64,000 bases of DNA from Yersinia nurmii. GTDB lineage: Bacteria > Pseudomonadota > Gammaproteobacteria > Enterobacterales > Enterobacteriaceae. Every line of letters starts with the position of its first letter. Within the stretch, counting starts at the first letter, position 1. Below, one piece after another: positions 20,258-29,185 of this stretch. The stretch lies in NCBI RefSeq assembly GCF_001112925.1, contig NZ_CPYD01000009.1:1-64000 (forward strand), given 5' to 3'. The notes beneath the pieces were generated by a model that saw only the letters and a list, made by a program, of their open reading frames with translations, ran no database searches and was not told where the DNA came from. Position numbers and translations under genes: made by a program.

Positions 20258-21071
20258 TCGTGTCCCCAGTGATTTATATCGTTATTGATAGTATCTATTC
20301 TGTCTTTTTTTTGTGTTTTGTTTTTATATTTTTCGCTTATTTATTATTGTAATAATTAGGTTGTTGATTTTTTTACTTTAATGGGTTTTTTAATTAATGA
20401 TGAGAGATGCAATTTATATTATTGTTGTATTGGTTGCTTATAGTTTATTTTCTCAGTATATATATTATCTTAAGTTACACCTTTATAAGTTTAGCGATGA
20501 TTAAATAAGAGCGGTGAGGAATATTTTAGTATTGCGCTTGATTTATACAGCGCTATTTTCGTTATTTTTAAATGTGACGATATGTGTTTTGCTGAAACAT
20601 TTGATGAGTACAGGGGTGATCGTTATCACATTTTTATTTTCTATCCACCTTTATGGTTAAAACTACAGATTTGTTATATTTAAACATAAACACAACCATT
20701 TATTAACATTGGGTGTGACATAGCGATAAAGTATTAGGACAGTAAAAAGGTTTGCTCTGACGGTCTTGATTTTCATTAAATTTATTCTTATTCCTGAACG
20801 CCGGACTCTCTTTCGTCGATTTCCTGTCAATTTCATTTTGTTATTAACGTTTTTTAAGTGAAATTTAATTCCCCTCACCTTTTCGGATAAATAAAAATAA
20901 TCTCTCTCTTAATGTCGACTCCGTTGCATTTCTCGAAATAAACTACTGTTCATTAGATGTTAGCCGCTTCTTTTTGCTATTTCCGTCACATTAATCCAGT
21001 TTTTCGTGCCGTAGCATCCAGCCCTATTATATATATTATTCTTTGAATTATTATTGGCTAGGGCTATAAAG
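20258..21071. other. AT-rich divergent intergenic region between the cyclase and tdcB
   Basis: This 0.8-kb gap is very AT-rich and holds no convincing gene; a 71-codon minus-strand frame at 20663-20878 has no recognisable features. It contains a good CRP-like site at 20615-20630. In E. coli tdcA and tdcR precede tdcB; neither is visible here. Confidence 0.5.
20615..20630. promoter_or_regulatory. CRP-cAMP binding site
   Basis: GGTGATCGTTATCACA matches 12 of 16 positions of TGTGATCTAGATCACA, keeping GTGA and TCACA at the right spacing. It is 358 bases from the cyclase start and 442 from the tdcB start. E. coli tdc expression needs CRP, so tdc control is the simplest role, but the distance is large. 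Confidence 0.5.
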
Positions 21072-22064
21072 ATGAAAATTTACAATGACTTAAGAATGAC
21101 GATTAACGACGTGATTAGCGCGCAAAAAAGATTAAAGGGACATATCTATAAAACGGGTCTGGCGAGATCAAATTACCTTAGCGAGCGTTGCCATGGTGAG
21201 ATTTACCTCAAATTTGAAAACATGCAGCGTACCGGTTCATTCAAGATTCGCGGGGCATTTAATAAACTCAGTTCACTGACTGAGGAAGAAAAAAAACAGG
21301 GTGTCGTTGCCTGTTCCGCAGGGAATCATGCGCAAGGCGTTTCTCTATCCTGCGCCATGTTAGGAATTAACAGCAAAGTTGTTATGCCCAACTGTGCGCC
21401 AAAATCAAAAATTGCGGCGACCAGTGAATATTCTGCTCAGGTGATACTGCACGGGGAAAATTTCAATGACACCATTGCCAAAGCCAGCGAAATTATTGAA
21501 TTGGAAAATAGAATTTTCATTCATCCCTTTGATGATGAAAAGGTGATTGCCGGTCAAGGGACCATTGGTTTAGAAATACTCGAAGATCTTTACGATGTCG
21601 ATAATGTGATTGTTCCTATTGGCGGTGGTGGTTTGATTGCCGGTATTGCTTTGGCGATCAAATCAGTCAATCCAACCATTAATATTATCGGTGTGCAATC
21701 GGAAAACGTTCATGGCATGGCGGCCTCTTATTATAACGGAAGCATTACTAATCATCGTAAAACCTCGACATTGGCTGATGGTTGTGATGTCGCGCGTCCA
21801 GGTAATGCAACCTTTGAAATAGTCAAAGCGCTGGTTAATGACATTGTTTTGGTCAGCGAAGATGAAATAAGAAGAAGTATGATCGACCTTATTCAACGTA
21901 ACAAAATCATAACCGAGGGTGCGGGGGCATTAGCATCAGCGGCATTACTGAGCGGAAAGTTAAAAGATTATATCACCGGCAAAAAGACCGTCAGTATTAT
22001 ATCAGGCGGCAATATTGATTTATCACGAGTATCACAAATTACGGGGTTAAGCAGTATTTCGTAA
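21072..22064 (+). CDS. tdcB: catabolic threonine/serine dehydratase TdcB
   Basis: This PLP enzyme deaminates L-threonine to 2-oxobutyrate and ammonia (and serine to pyruvate) during anaerobic degradation. Its 330 residues align with E. coli TdcB end to end. The PLP lysine is K58 in GSFKIRG, and the phosphate-binding loop is the glycine stretch [11 protein letters not shown] use the ATG at 21072 with AGGG upstream; a TTG at 21054 would add six residues not in the family. It is the first gene of a short tdcB-tdcC-tdcD operon that lacks the activator gene tdcA, so control must differ from E. coli. Confidence 0.95.
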   Translation: MKIYNDLRMTINDVISAQKRLKGHIYKTGLARSNYLSERCHGEIYLKFENMQRTGSFKIRGAFNKLSSLTEEEKKQGVVACSAGNHAQGVSLSCAMLGINSKVVMPNCAPKSKIAATSEYSAQVILHGENFNDTIAKASEIIELENRIFIHPFDDEKVIAGQGTIGLEILEDLYDVDNVIVPIGGGGLIAGIALAIKSVNPTINIIGVQSENVHGMAASYYNGSITNHRKTSTLADGCDVARPGNATFEIVKALVNDIVLVSEDEIRRSMIDLIQRNKIITEGAGALASAALLSGKLKDYITGKKTVSIISGGNIDLSRVSQITGLSSIS

Positions 22065-22088
22065 AATATCTTAATAAGGAATTTATTA

Positions 22089-23417
22089 ATGGATATCGAT
22101 AATGCTATATCAACACCACTCAAAACAAAAACGTGGCGTAAGTCAGATACAACCTGGACTTTAGGATTATTTGGCACCGCGATAGGCGCAGGTGTTTTGT
22201 TTTTCCCTATTCGTGCAGGTATTGGCGGGCTCATTCCAATATTAATCATGTTGGTTTTGGCTTATCCAATCGCTTTTCTTTGCCACCGCTCATTGGCTCG
22301 CTTGTGTTTGTCAGGTAAAAATTGTTCAGGGGATATTACTGAAACGGTTGAAGAGCACTTCGGTAAAACCGGTGGCGTCGTTATTACCTTCCTCTACTTC
22401 TTTGCTATCTGCCCGCTTCTATGGATTTACGGCGTTACTATTACCAACACCTTTATGACCTTTTGGGAAAACCAGCTTCAGTTAGTTCCGCTAAACCGAG
22501 GTTTGGTGGCGCTAGGATTGCTGCTATTGATGTCCGCAGTGATTTACTTTGGCAAAGATCTCATGGTTAAGGTCATGAGTTTCCTAGTATTTCCATTTAT
22601 TGCTTGCTTGGTGCTTATTTCAGTCTCGCTGATTCCTTACTGGAATACCTCGGTTATTGAGCAAGTGGGTGTCAATGATATTTCTCTGTTCGGACATGAC
22701 GGAATACTGGTAACGGTGTGGTTGGGCATTTCCATCATGGTGTTTTCCTTTAACTTTTCACCTATCGTTTCTTCTTTTGTCGTATCAAAACGTGAAGAAT
22801 ATGAGCCGGAATTCGGCCGTAGTTTCACGGAGAAAAAATGTTCTCAAATTATAAGCAGAGCCAGCATATTAATGGTCGCGGTTGTTATGTTCTTTGCTTT
22901 CAGCTGTTTATTTGCGCTATCGCCTCAGAATATGGCAGAGGCCAAGGCGCAGAATATTCCCGTACTGTCCTATCTCGCTAACCACTTTTCCGCCATGGCG
23001 GGAAGCCAGTCGGCTTTCTCAGTTACATTGGAGTATGCCGCTTCACTGATTGCGCTGGTTGCCATTTTTAAATCTTTCTTTGGGCATTATCTGGGCACGC
23101 TGGAAGGCCTTAATGGTTTGATTGTTAAATTTGGCTATCAGGGTGATAAAACCAAAGTCTCTAGCGGTAGGTTAAATCTGATCAGCATGGTCTTCATTAT
23201 GGGATCGACCTGGATAGTGGCATATATCAATCCCAATATCCTCGATTTGATTGAAGCTATGGGAGCACCCATTATCGCCTCATTACTGTGTCTGCTGCCG
23301 ATGTATGCCATTCATAAACTGCCAGCGCTGGCCCGATTCAGGGGTCGACCAGAAAACTATTTTGTCACTCTCGTCGGTCTACTGACCATTCTCAATATCG
23401 TCTACAAATTAGTTTAA
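22089..23417 (+). CDS. tdcC: threonine/serine:proton symporter TdcC
   Basis: The 442-residue, 11-12-helix amino acid symporter (HAAAP/STP family) imports threonine and serine for the adjacent dehydratase. The sequence is close to E. coli TdcC throughout ([20 protein letters not shown] at the start and [17 protein letters not shown] near the end). An AAGGA ribosome-binding site precedes the ATG, 24 bases after tdcB. Spacing to tdcD is short. Confidence 0.96.
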   Translation: MDIDNAISTPLKTKTWRKSDTTWTLGLFGTAIGAGVLFFPIRAGIGGLIPILIMLVLAYPIAFLCHRSLARLCLSGKNCSGDITETVEEHFGKTGGVVITFLYFFAICPLLWIYGVTITNTFMTFWENQLQLVPLNRGLVALGLLLLMSAVIYFGKDLMVKVMSFLVFPFIACLVLISVSLIPYWNTSVIEQVGVNDISLFGHDGILVTVWLGISIMVFSFNFSPIVSSFVVSKREEYEPEFGRSFTEKKCSQIISRASILMVAVVMFFAFSCLFALSPQNMAEAKAQNIPVLSYLANHFSAMAGSQSAFSVTLEYAASLIALVAIFKSFFGHYLGTLEGLNGLIVKFGYQGDKTKVSSGRLNLISMVFIMGSTWIVAYINPNILDLIEAMGAPIIASLLCLLPMYAIHKLPALARFRGRPENYFVTLVGLLTILNIVYKLV

Positions 23418-23473
23418 GTATGGCGCTAAAAGCCCTCAACTTGCCCTCAATAATACATGGGCGGAGTAATGAC

Positions 23474-24694
23474 ATGACTTTAAACCCTACGGTTCTGGTT
23501 ATTAATAGCGGTTCATCATCCATTAAATTTTCAGTCCTGAATTTGAGTAATTGCGAAGCCATCACCTCTGGAATTGCAGACGGTATTGGTTCCGAAACAT
23601 CTTTTTTAAGAATTGATAAAAACGCGAAGATTCAATTGGGTAAGGGAAGTTATGCTGATGCGTTGACAGCTATTTCCGATGAGTTGGCAAAGTGCGGACT
23701 GGATAAATCTATTACCTTAATTGGCCATCGAGTTGCCCACGGTGGTGAAATATTCAGTGAATCAGTGTTAATTAACGATCGCGTTGTTGATGAGATAAAA
23801 AAAGTTTCACCTCTGGCACCTTTACATAACTACGCAAATTTGCATGGTATTGAGGCTGCGCGTCAGTTATTCCCTGGCATTAGGCAGGTGGCCGTTTTTG
23901 ATACCGGTTTTCACCAAACGTTGAAACCGGAGGCATATATTTACGCACTGCCTTACCGTTATTTTCGCGAGCAAGGTGTCCGACGCTACGGTTTTCACGG
24001 CACGTCTTATCGTTATGTGGCGAGTAAAGCCGTTGATATTCTCGGATTTGATGAGCAGGACTATGGCCTGATTATTGCGCACCTTGGCAATGGTGCATCT
24101 ATTTGCGCCATTCAGGATGGTAAAAGCGTCGATACATCAATGGGAATGACGCCATTGGAAGGTTTAGTTATGGGAACCCGTAGCGGTGATATGGATTTTG
24201 GGGCACTAGCTTATCTGGCGCATCGAACCGGACAAAATCTAGAGGATTTGGATCATGTCTTAAACAAGGAATCCGGGCTTTTGGGCATTTCTGGCTTATC
24301 CGGCGACATGCGGGTTTTGGAGAAAGCCTATCGTGAAGGGCATGCAGGGGCACGTTTAGCGATAAACGTTTTTGTACATCGGCTTGCCAAACATATAGGC
24401 GGACACGCCAGTTCGCTGCGAAGGTTTGATGCTTTGATCCTGACTGGCGGCATTGGTGAAAATTCGGCGCTGATCCGTCAGCTAACATTGGAGCATCTTG
24501 GCGTTTTTGGTTTTGAGATCGATTCAGGGAAGAATGCTCAATTACAGTGCGGTGTCACTCAGGTTATTACCACTAAGGCGTCGAAAGTCATTGCCGCTGT
24601 GATTCCGACAAATGAAGAGAAAATGATTGCCCTCGATGCTATCCGCCTTGGCTATGCGCAATGCGGTGCTGCGGTTCCCGAGGCGGCCTTTTGA
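23474..24694 (+). CDS. tdcD: propionate/acetate kinase TdcD
   Basis: TdcD converts propionyl phosphate and ADP to propionate and ATP, the energy-yielding end of threonine breakdown. The protein has the acetokinase motifs [14 protein letters not shown], the substrate loop [10 protein letters not shown] and the C-terminal [12 protein letters not shown] prefer the ATG at 23474 with GGAG seven bases upstream, giving 406 residues (E. coli about 402), over an ATG at 23420 that adds 18 unconserved residues. In E. coli tdcE (2-ketobutyrate formate-lyase) follows and makes the acyl-CoA; it is absent here, so that step must come from pyruvate formate-lyase or another enzyme elsewhere. Confidence 0.94.
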   Translation: MTLNPTVLVINSGSSSIKFSVLNLSNCEAITSGIADGIGSETSFLRIDKNAKIQLGKGSYADALTAISDELAKCGLDKSITLIGHRVAHGGEIFSESVLINDRVVDEIKKVSPLAPLHNYANLHGIEAARQLFPGIRQVAVFDTGFHQTLKPEAYIYALPYRYFREQGVRRYGFHGTSYRYVASKAVDILGFDEQDYGLIIAHLGNGASICAIQDGKSVDTSMGMTPLEGLVMGTRSGDMDFGALAYLAHRTGQNLEDLDHVLNKESGLLGISGLSGDMRVLEKAYREGHAGARLAINVFVHRLAKHIGGHASSLRRFDALILTGGIGENSALIRQLTLEHLGVFGFEIDSGKNAQLQCGVTQVITTKASKVIAAVIPTNEEKMIALDAIRLGYAQCGAAVPEAAF

Positions 24695-25276
24695 CGGAGA
24701 CACAAAATGGGACGCAATAGAGAATTCGGATAAATATGGGTGTCTGGCTATGCGGATTTTCGGCGATGTAGAAAGTTTTAATGCCTTAAGCGGTGAATCT
24801 CAGTAGCGGTAATGAGTTTTCGTGTCGTCATCAGGGTACTCTTATTTTCAATCCAACCCTCCTTTATCGGAGGGTTGGTAGTGGCACGATATGCTCGTAT
24901 TTTCAGTGCATTGCGGTAGTATAGGTCGGGAAATATGAGAAACGGAGAAGGGTAATATCAATATATTGCTTATTAGGTCAGATCATAAACAATAATTTAG
25001 TTGATAATCAAGTTCATGGGATTTGTTTATATTTTACTGGTAGATAGTATTACTCAGTGTGTTTTATTTAAAATAATAAAAACCCGACATTGGCTTTTTT
25101 AGTATAAAAAATCGCTTTAGAAAAATTATAATATTTATATCTGCGCTCGTTGGCAACGATGTATCGGGTAACATTGATCTCATGTTCTATCTCCATTACC
25201 CTCTTTCCCTTTGAGTCCATCTCCTTGCTATGTAATAGGGTATTAAACCTTAGCGCTATTAATTAAGGAGACGCGT
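24695..25276. other. intergenic region after tdcD, no supported gene
   Basis: No recognisable tdcE remnant or other gene is seen. It contains a hairpin at 24853-24878 (listed) and an AT-rich stretch up to an AAGGAG that precedes the VgrG-like fragment. Confidence 0.45.
24853..24878. terminator. strong hairpin downstream of tdcBCD
   Basis: CCAACCCTCC and GGAGGGTTGG form a perfect ten-base stem around TTTATC. There is no T tract after it, so it may stabilise the transcript end or act as a weak terminator. Confidence 0.5.
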
Positions 25277-25481
25277 ATGTTGAGCGGGAATATGGGGGCG
25301 GCTGGCCTGCGGTTTACGCTAAATGTTGGTGCTCTCCCACCTGAAAGATTACACCTTCAAAAATCCCCGCGGGTCCGCAGAATTCAGTGAATATGCCCGC
25401 GATCTTGAACACCAGGAGGAGAGATATCTCCATTACGATTATCCTGGCCGTAATAAAGATACCCAACCGGTTAGATATTGA
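25277..25481 (+). pseudogene. VgrG fragment (type VI secretion spike), internally deleted and frameshifted
   Basis: After AAGGAG an ATG opens a 37-codon frame with GLRFTLNVGALPPE, which resembles the N-terminus of VgrG/Rhs spike proteins. From about 25332 another frame reads KDYTFKNPRGSAEF, then EYARDLEHQEERYLHYDYPGR, a stretch found in the middle of VgrG (YTFKNP and the YDYPGR motif). About 150-200 residues between them are missing. It then reads into a TGA at 25479. The remnant is clearly non-functional as a spike. It precedes a putative immunity gene and a PAAR fragment, the usual content of an orphan T6SS cargo cassette. Confidence 0.7.
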
Positions 25482-26303
25482 CTGTATTTTGACGCTGATA
25501 ACTCTATCTGCTTGACCTATGCCAATGGTATTAGCAGTTTCTATCATTATTATGATAAAGGGCCTTTTGTATCAGGTGTTAATATCACTCCATTTTTGGT
25601 TAATGGTAAAAATAGTCTCCCTGTAGAGGTCGCTGGATTAGGGGGATTAGAGGGAGATGAGACATACCCAATTGATGCCAAATATGAGCTATGGATTACT
25701 ACTGCAACATTACAAGGTGAAACAGAAATAGCTAGGGTAATTGCGACGGAAAATGAAAAGAAACAACCAACAGGTTTAAACAGTTCTGATTATACAGGGA
25801 AGAATAGTGGTTTTCCAGTGATGGGAAATTCAATAGAAAGCTATATTACTTATAAAATAACTCGTGATTTTACCATTCGTGATATTCCTGATTGGACTTG
25901 GATTAAAGCCACGCCCTTTGAACCCTCGGTAGAGAATATGGCTAAATTACGCCGGGCATATACTGACCTCAGACAACTAATATTGAATAAAGATGGCGCG
26001 GGCATTCGACGAATGGCGCAAATGGCATTTAGTGAAAAAGAAATGGTAGAGGGACTCAGGTCGGGAGCTTGGTACGTCTCTCTTGACTTTGATTATTTTC
26101 CACCTCAATTTATCACTGTAGAACCTATCAAATGGGAAGATTTTGAATGAGTAAGTGTGAATGGTGGAAGATTAGTTAAATTAGTCTATAAAGGAAATCC
26201 GGCTACTGGTTTTTTAGATAAGGATGGCAAGTCTGTCTTTAGCTATGCCCTTTATTTCTCTTTAATTAATGGAAAAGTAATACTGACCGGCAGTTATCAA
26301 TAA
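25482..26303 (+). pseudogene. putative T6SS-cassette immunity or accessory protein, start missing and interrupted by an in-frame TGA
   Basis: The open frame downstream of the VgrG fragment reads LYFDADNSICLTYANG and continues with TYPIDAKYELWITTATL. I do not recognise a named domain, but the position between VgrG and PAAR remnants, with no signal peptide, suggests an immunity or adaptor protein. No ATG lies at the beginning; a TTG at 25512 is the only plausible start. A TGA at 26148-26150 interrupts it, yet the same frame continues for about 50 residues (VNGGRLVKLVYKGNP ... SYQ) to a TAA at 26301. The gene therefore looks recently broken, although a truncated product of about 212 residues is possible. 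Confidence 0.55.
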
Positions 26304-26408
26304 ACGGTGGCGGAATTTGATAATTTCCTGCCGGCGTATTTAATGTCTTGTTGGACATATTATTAAGTAATTTACCGGGCAATAACTACCGTAAACGGAG
26401 GAGGCGCG

Positions 26409-26531
26409 ATGTCACAAGCAGTAAAAATAGGTGATACAGGCACTGACCATGATGGTTTTTCTGCAACGGTTAAGGCCGACAATAAAGCCATGGCATAAGA
26501 AGGTGATGCGTTGCTAATCGAACCTATTTAA
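26409..26531 (+). pseudogene. PAAR-repeat protein remnant
   Basis: MSQAVKIGDTGTDHDGF is like the start of PAAR proteins that cap VgrG spikes. The frame hits a TAA at 26496 after 29 codons and continues as EGDALLIEP, which resembles the next PAAR segment, before another stop. GGAGGAG upstream of the ATG is still intact. It is a decayed copy. Confidence 0.55.
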
Positions 26532-26548
26532 TGCGGATGCCAGAAAGC

Positions 26549-26575
26549 AAAAAACCAGCCATAGGCTGGTTTTTC
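26549..26575 (-). terminator. terminator of tRNA-Phe
   Basis: AAAACCAGCC and GGCTGGTTTT pair around ATA, with an A tract that reads as T tract on the minus strand, just downstream of the tRNA gene. Confidence 0.75.
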
Positions 26576-26582
26576 TAAATAG

Positions 26583-26658
26583 TGGTGCCCGGACTCGGAA
26601 TCGAACCAAGGACACGGGGATTTTCAATCCCCTGCTCTACCGACTGAGCTATCCGGGC
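26583..26658 (-). tRNA. tRNA-Phe (GAA)
   Basis: A complete 76-nt tRNA with encoded CCA. The acceptor GCCCGGA pairs with TCCGGGC, the anticodon loop is TTGAAAA (anticodon GAA), and the T loop is TTCGATT. E. coli pheU lies in the same neighbourhood and is a known integration target; here the plus-strand side abuts decayed T6SS cargo genes. Confidence 0.97.
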
Positions 26659-26807
26659 AACGGGGCGTATTAAACTCGATTACCGTAGGCTCGTCAATGT
26701 AAATCCTTCCACTTCTTGATTGCCTGCCTAATGTTTCAGCGTTTTAGCCGATTTTGATGCGTTATCAGTCATTTTTTGGCACTGAGTGACATAGCGCAGT
26801 GAGTTTC

Positions 26808-27350
26808 TTAAAATGTCAGGGATGACAAATTGCCCATTACGATGTTGCTAAGCTCATCATTAAATTGGTTATAAAGAGCCTGACTGATTGGTTCTGGGTA
26901 ACTCAATACCACCAGTTCGTGATCGGCAATATCCGGATGATAGCTGGGGTGATGGTGCGCGAAGCTGTTTTCTACGAAGCTGAGCCGTTGGTAGAAGCGA
27001 AGGCGCTGACGGGCGATATCAGTCGTCAGTGGGTCGATCTCCAGAATAATAACCGGATGCTGTCGTATAACTTGCTGAAGTATGCGTTTGCCATATCCTT
27101 GCGAGCGCTGCTGACTACTGACAGCCAGATGTTCAATATAGGTATAACCGTTAAATGCCCATGAACACATCATTCCTACAAATAATTCCCCATCGAACCA
27201 GGCAAGTAACGAATAATTATCGTTGTTTAGCGCGTTAGTTTTGGCTTCAGGAGTGCGTTTTTCATGGCGGGGGAAGGCGCTTTCATACAGTTTGTCTACT
27301 TCGGCAAAGTAAGGTGCATCGGTGTGTGTAATGCGACGGCTGGTTAACAT
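26808..27350 (-). CDS. GNAT-family N-acetyltransferase
   Basis: The protein of about 180 residues has the GNAT acetyl-CoA-binding motif (IEHLAVSSQQRSQGYGKRIL, with the Q/R-x-x-G-x-G/A loop) after a beta-strand core. The substrate cannot be told from the sequence. I use the ATG at 27350 (MLTSRRITHTDAP); an in-frame GTG at 27365 would add five residues, and neither has a clear ribosome-binding site. It lies downstream of the permease gene but a terminator separates them, so it probably has its own promoter. Confidence 0.8.
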   Translation of the reverse strand: MLTSRRITHTDAPYFAEVDKLYESAFPRHEKRTPEAKTNALNNDNYSLLAWFDGELFVGMMCSWAFNGYTYIEHLAVSSQQRSQGYGKRILQQVIRQHPVIILEIDPLTTDIARQRLRFYQRLSFVENSFAHHHPSYHPDIADHELVVLSYPEPISQALYNQFNDELSNIVMGNLSSLTF

Positions 27351-27390
27351 TCCGGTTTTTTCCACAGCGAGAATGAGTCATATAAACGAA

Positions 27391-27427
27391 ATAAGCCCCG
27401 CTTGAACACGGTCAACGCGGGGCTTAT
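27391..27427 (-). terminator. terminator of the APC permease gene
   Basis: ATAAGCCCCGC pairs with GCGGGGCTTAT around a 15-base loop. On the minus strand TTATTTCGTTT follows. It separates the permease from the acetyltransferase. Confidence 0.75.
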
Positions 27428-27449
27428 CTGTTTGGTTCAATGGGAAAAC

Positions 27450-28793
27450 TTAATCTATCAGGTGAGCAATGTCATCATGATCGACAGAAGGCGGCGCCTG
27501 GCGCAGGCCTTTGGTCAAATAAACCAGATAGATAAACCCAATGACCAACCATATCAATCCTACCTTCAGTGCGTCGGGTTCCAGATTGACCCAAAGCCAC
27601 ACCGACATCACAAAACCCATCATCGGGAGTAGGCCATACTTCATCATGGCGCTGGTGCCGCGGCGTTTCTCATTGATCAGGAAGTGTTTGATCACACTGA
27701 GATTTACAAAGGTAAATGCGCCAAGTGCGCCGAAGCTAATCATTGATACCACCATGCTCAAATCGAGGAACAGTGCGGAGAGCGAGATAATCGCGACAAA
27801 AATGATGGCTCGATAAGGCGTGTGGAAGCGTTGGTGAAGATGGAAAAAGATTTTGCGTGGCAGCACGCCTTCACGGCCCATGGCGTAAAAGATGCGTGAA
27901 ACCCCGGTCTGAGCCGTCATGGCAGAGGCATACACGCCGGTCAGATAGGTCGCCATAAAGAAGGTGTACATCCACTTGCCGCCTACTTTTTCCGATATCA
28001 CCAAACTGGCGGTATCTTGTACCGGAATCAGCGCTTTCCAGTCTGGATAGATAAGGTGAGCGGCATAAGAAACGGCCATAAATATTGTACCGGCCGCGAT
28101 AACGGTAATCAGAATAGCGCGTGGCAGCGTACGTTTGGCGTCATGCGCCTCCTCCGCCATGGTCGCTATGGCATCAAAACCGAGGAAGGCCAGACAAAGC
28201 ACCGCCGCGCCGGATAACAGACCGGAAAAGTCGGATGAGTCGACCAGCAGCGGTTTTAACAGTGCTTCTGGGCTGAGGTCGGCCTGACTGAACGATAGAG
28301 CTAAAAATAGAACGATAAAGACCATTTGCGCCGAGATCAGCGAGAAGTTAACTGAAGTGAGCAAGCGAACGCCGAGGATATTCAGCAAACTGACGCTGGC
28401 GATCGAACCCAGGACAAAGACTGCCGCAGGAATAGCCGGGAATGCTTCGTGTAAAAATATACCTAAAACTAAATAGTTAAGGATCGGCAGGAACAGATAA
28501 TCCAATATTTGCGCCCAACCCACCAGAAAACCGGTTTTACCGCCAAAACAACGCTGTACGTAAGAATAGGCAGAGCCAGCCAGCGGTAGCGCGCTGGTCA
28601 TACGACAATAGCTCAGAGCAGTAAATAAAATGGTGATGATAGTGATGAGATAAGCGATAGGTAAGTGGCCATGACTGAGAACCGTCACCTGACCGTAAGT
28701 GGTGAATACACCCAGCGGAACCATATAAGCGAGGCCGAAGGCGACCAAGGCTGGCGTTTTAAGAACTCTGCGTAACTGAATATTTTGTGGCAT
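27450..28793 (-). CDS. APC-superfamily amine/amino acid permease (PuuP/PlaP-like)
   Basis: This permease of about 447 residues has 12 hydrophobic segments. Its wording is close to the putrescine importers PuuP and PlaP: LVAFGLAYMVPLGVF at the start, LPLAGSAYSYVQ, VGWAQILDYLFLP and FLGFDAIATMAEE. Putrescine or another amine is therefore the most likely substrate, but family membership alone does not fix it. The ATG at 28793 has AGGAG about 12 bases upstream; a TTG at 28817 lies before the ribosome-binding site. It stands between the GNAT gene and an amidohydrolase on the same strand. Confidence 0.85.
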   Translation of the reverse strand: MPQNIQLRRVLKTPALVAFGLAYMVPLGVFTTYGQVTVLSHGHLPIAYLITIITILFTALSYCRMTSALPLAGSAYSYVQRCFGGKTGFLVGWAQILDYLFLPILNYLVLGIFLHEAFPAIPAAVFVLGSIASVSLLNILGVRLLTSVNFSLISAQMVFIVLFLALSFSQADLSPEALLKPLLVDSSDFSGLLSGAAVLCLAFLGFDAIATMAEEAHDAKRTLPRAILITVIAAGTIFMAVSYAAHLIYPDWKALIPVQDTASLVISEKVGGKWMYTFFMATYLTGVYASAMTAQTGVSRIFYAMGREGVLPRKIFFHLHQRFHTPYRAIIFVAIISLSALFLDLSMVVSMISFGALGAFTFVNLSVIKHFLINEKRRGTSAMMKYGLLPMMGFVMSVWLWVNLEPDALKVGLIWLVIGFIYLVYLTKGLRQAPPSVDHDDIAHLID

Positions 28794-29140
28794 TACCCTA
28801 TCATCTCCTGGTATCAACGGATACCGTCGTTCTGGTGTTCAAATATAAAAAGGGAGCGGATTTTGACACAGGGGGTTCGGGTTGGAAAGCTTAGCGTGAG
28901 TACAGAGAGTAATAATAGCCAAAGACGCGGTTTTTTTACGGGTGAATAAGATTTATTTTAATTAGCAGAGAAGGGCGATAGCGCGATTATTTTTTTTAAT
29001 TATTGGGAATATATAAAATTCATCAATGTTAATAATAGATATCCTAAAGTGGTGTGTTTGGTTAATTTGGTCAGCGTTTATATTCTGCTATTTAAATACA
29101 AAGTGATAATGCTTAATAAAGAGTGATAATGGCCTAAAAT
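28794..29140. other. intergenic region upstream of the permease
   Basis: An AT-rich gap that must carry the permease promoter. I see no gene or clear operator in it. Confidence 0.4.
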
Positions 29141-29170
29141 AAAAAAGGCAGCGCCGCCGCACTGCCCCTT
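29141..29170 (-). terminator. terminator of the amidohydrolase gene
   Basis: On the minus strand GGCAG-TGCGGCGGCG-CTGCC is followed by TTTTTTATTTT, 15 bases beyond the amidohydrolase stop. Confidence 0.8.
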
Positions 29171-29185
29171 TCTTATAACGTTAGA

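Noticed and set aside
20663..20878. 71-codon minus-strand frame between the cyclase and tdcB
   Set aside because: Basic, AT-driven composition, no ribosome-binding site; might be a decayed fragment but nothing supports it as a gene.
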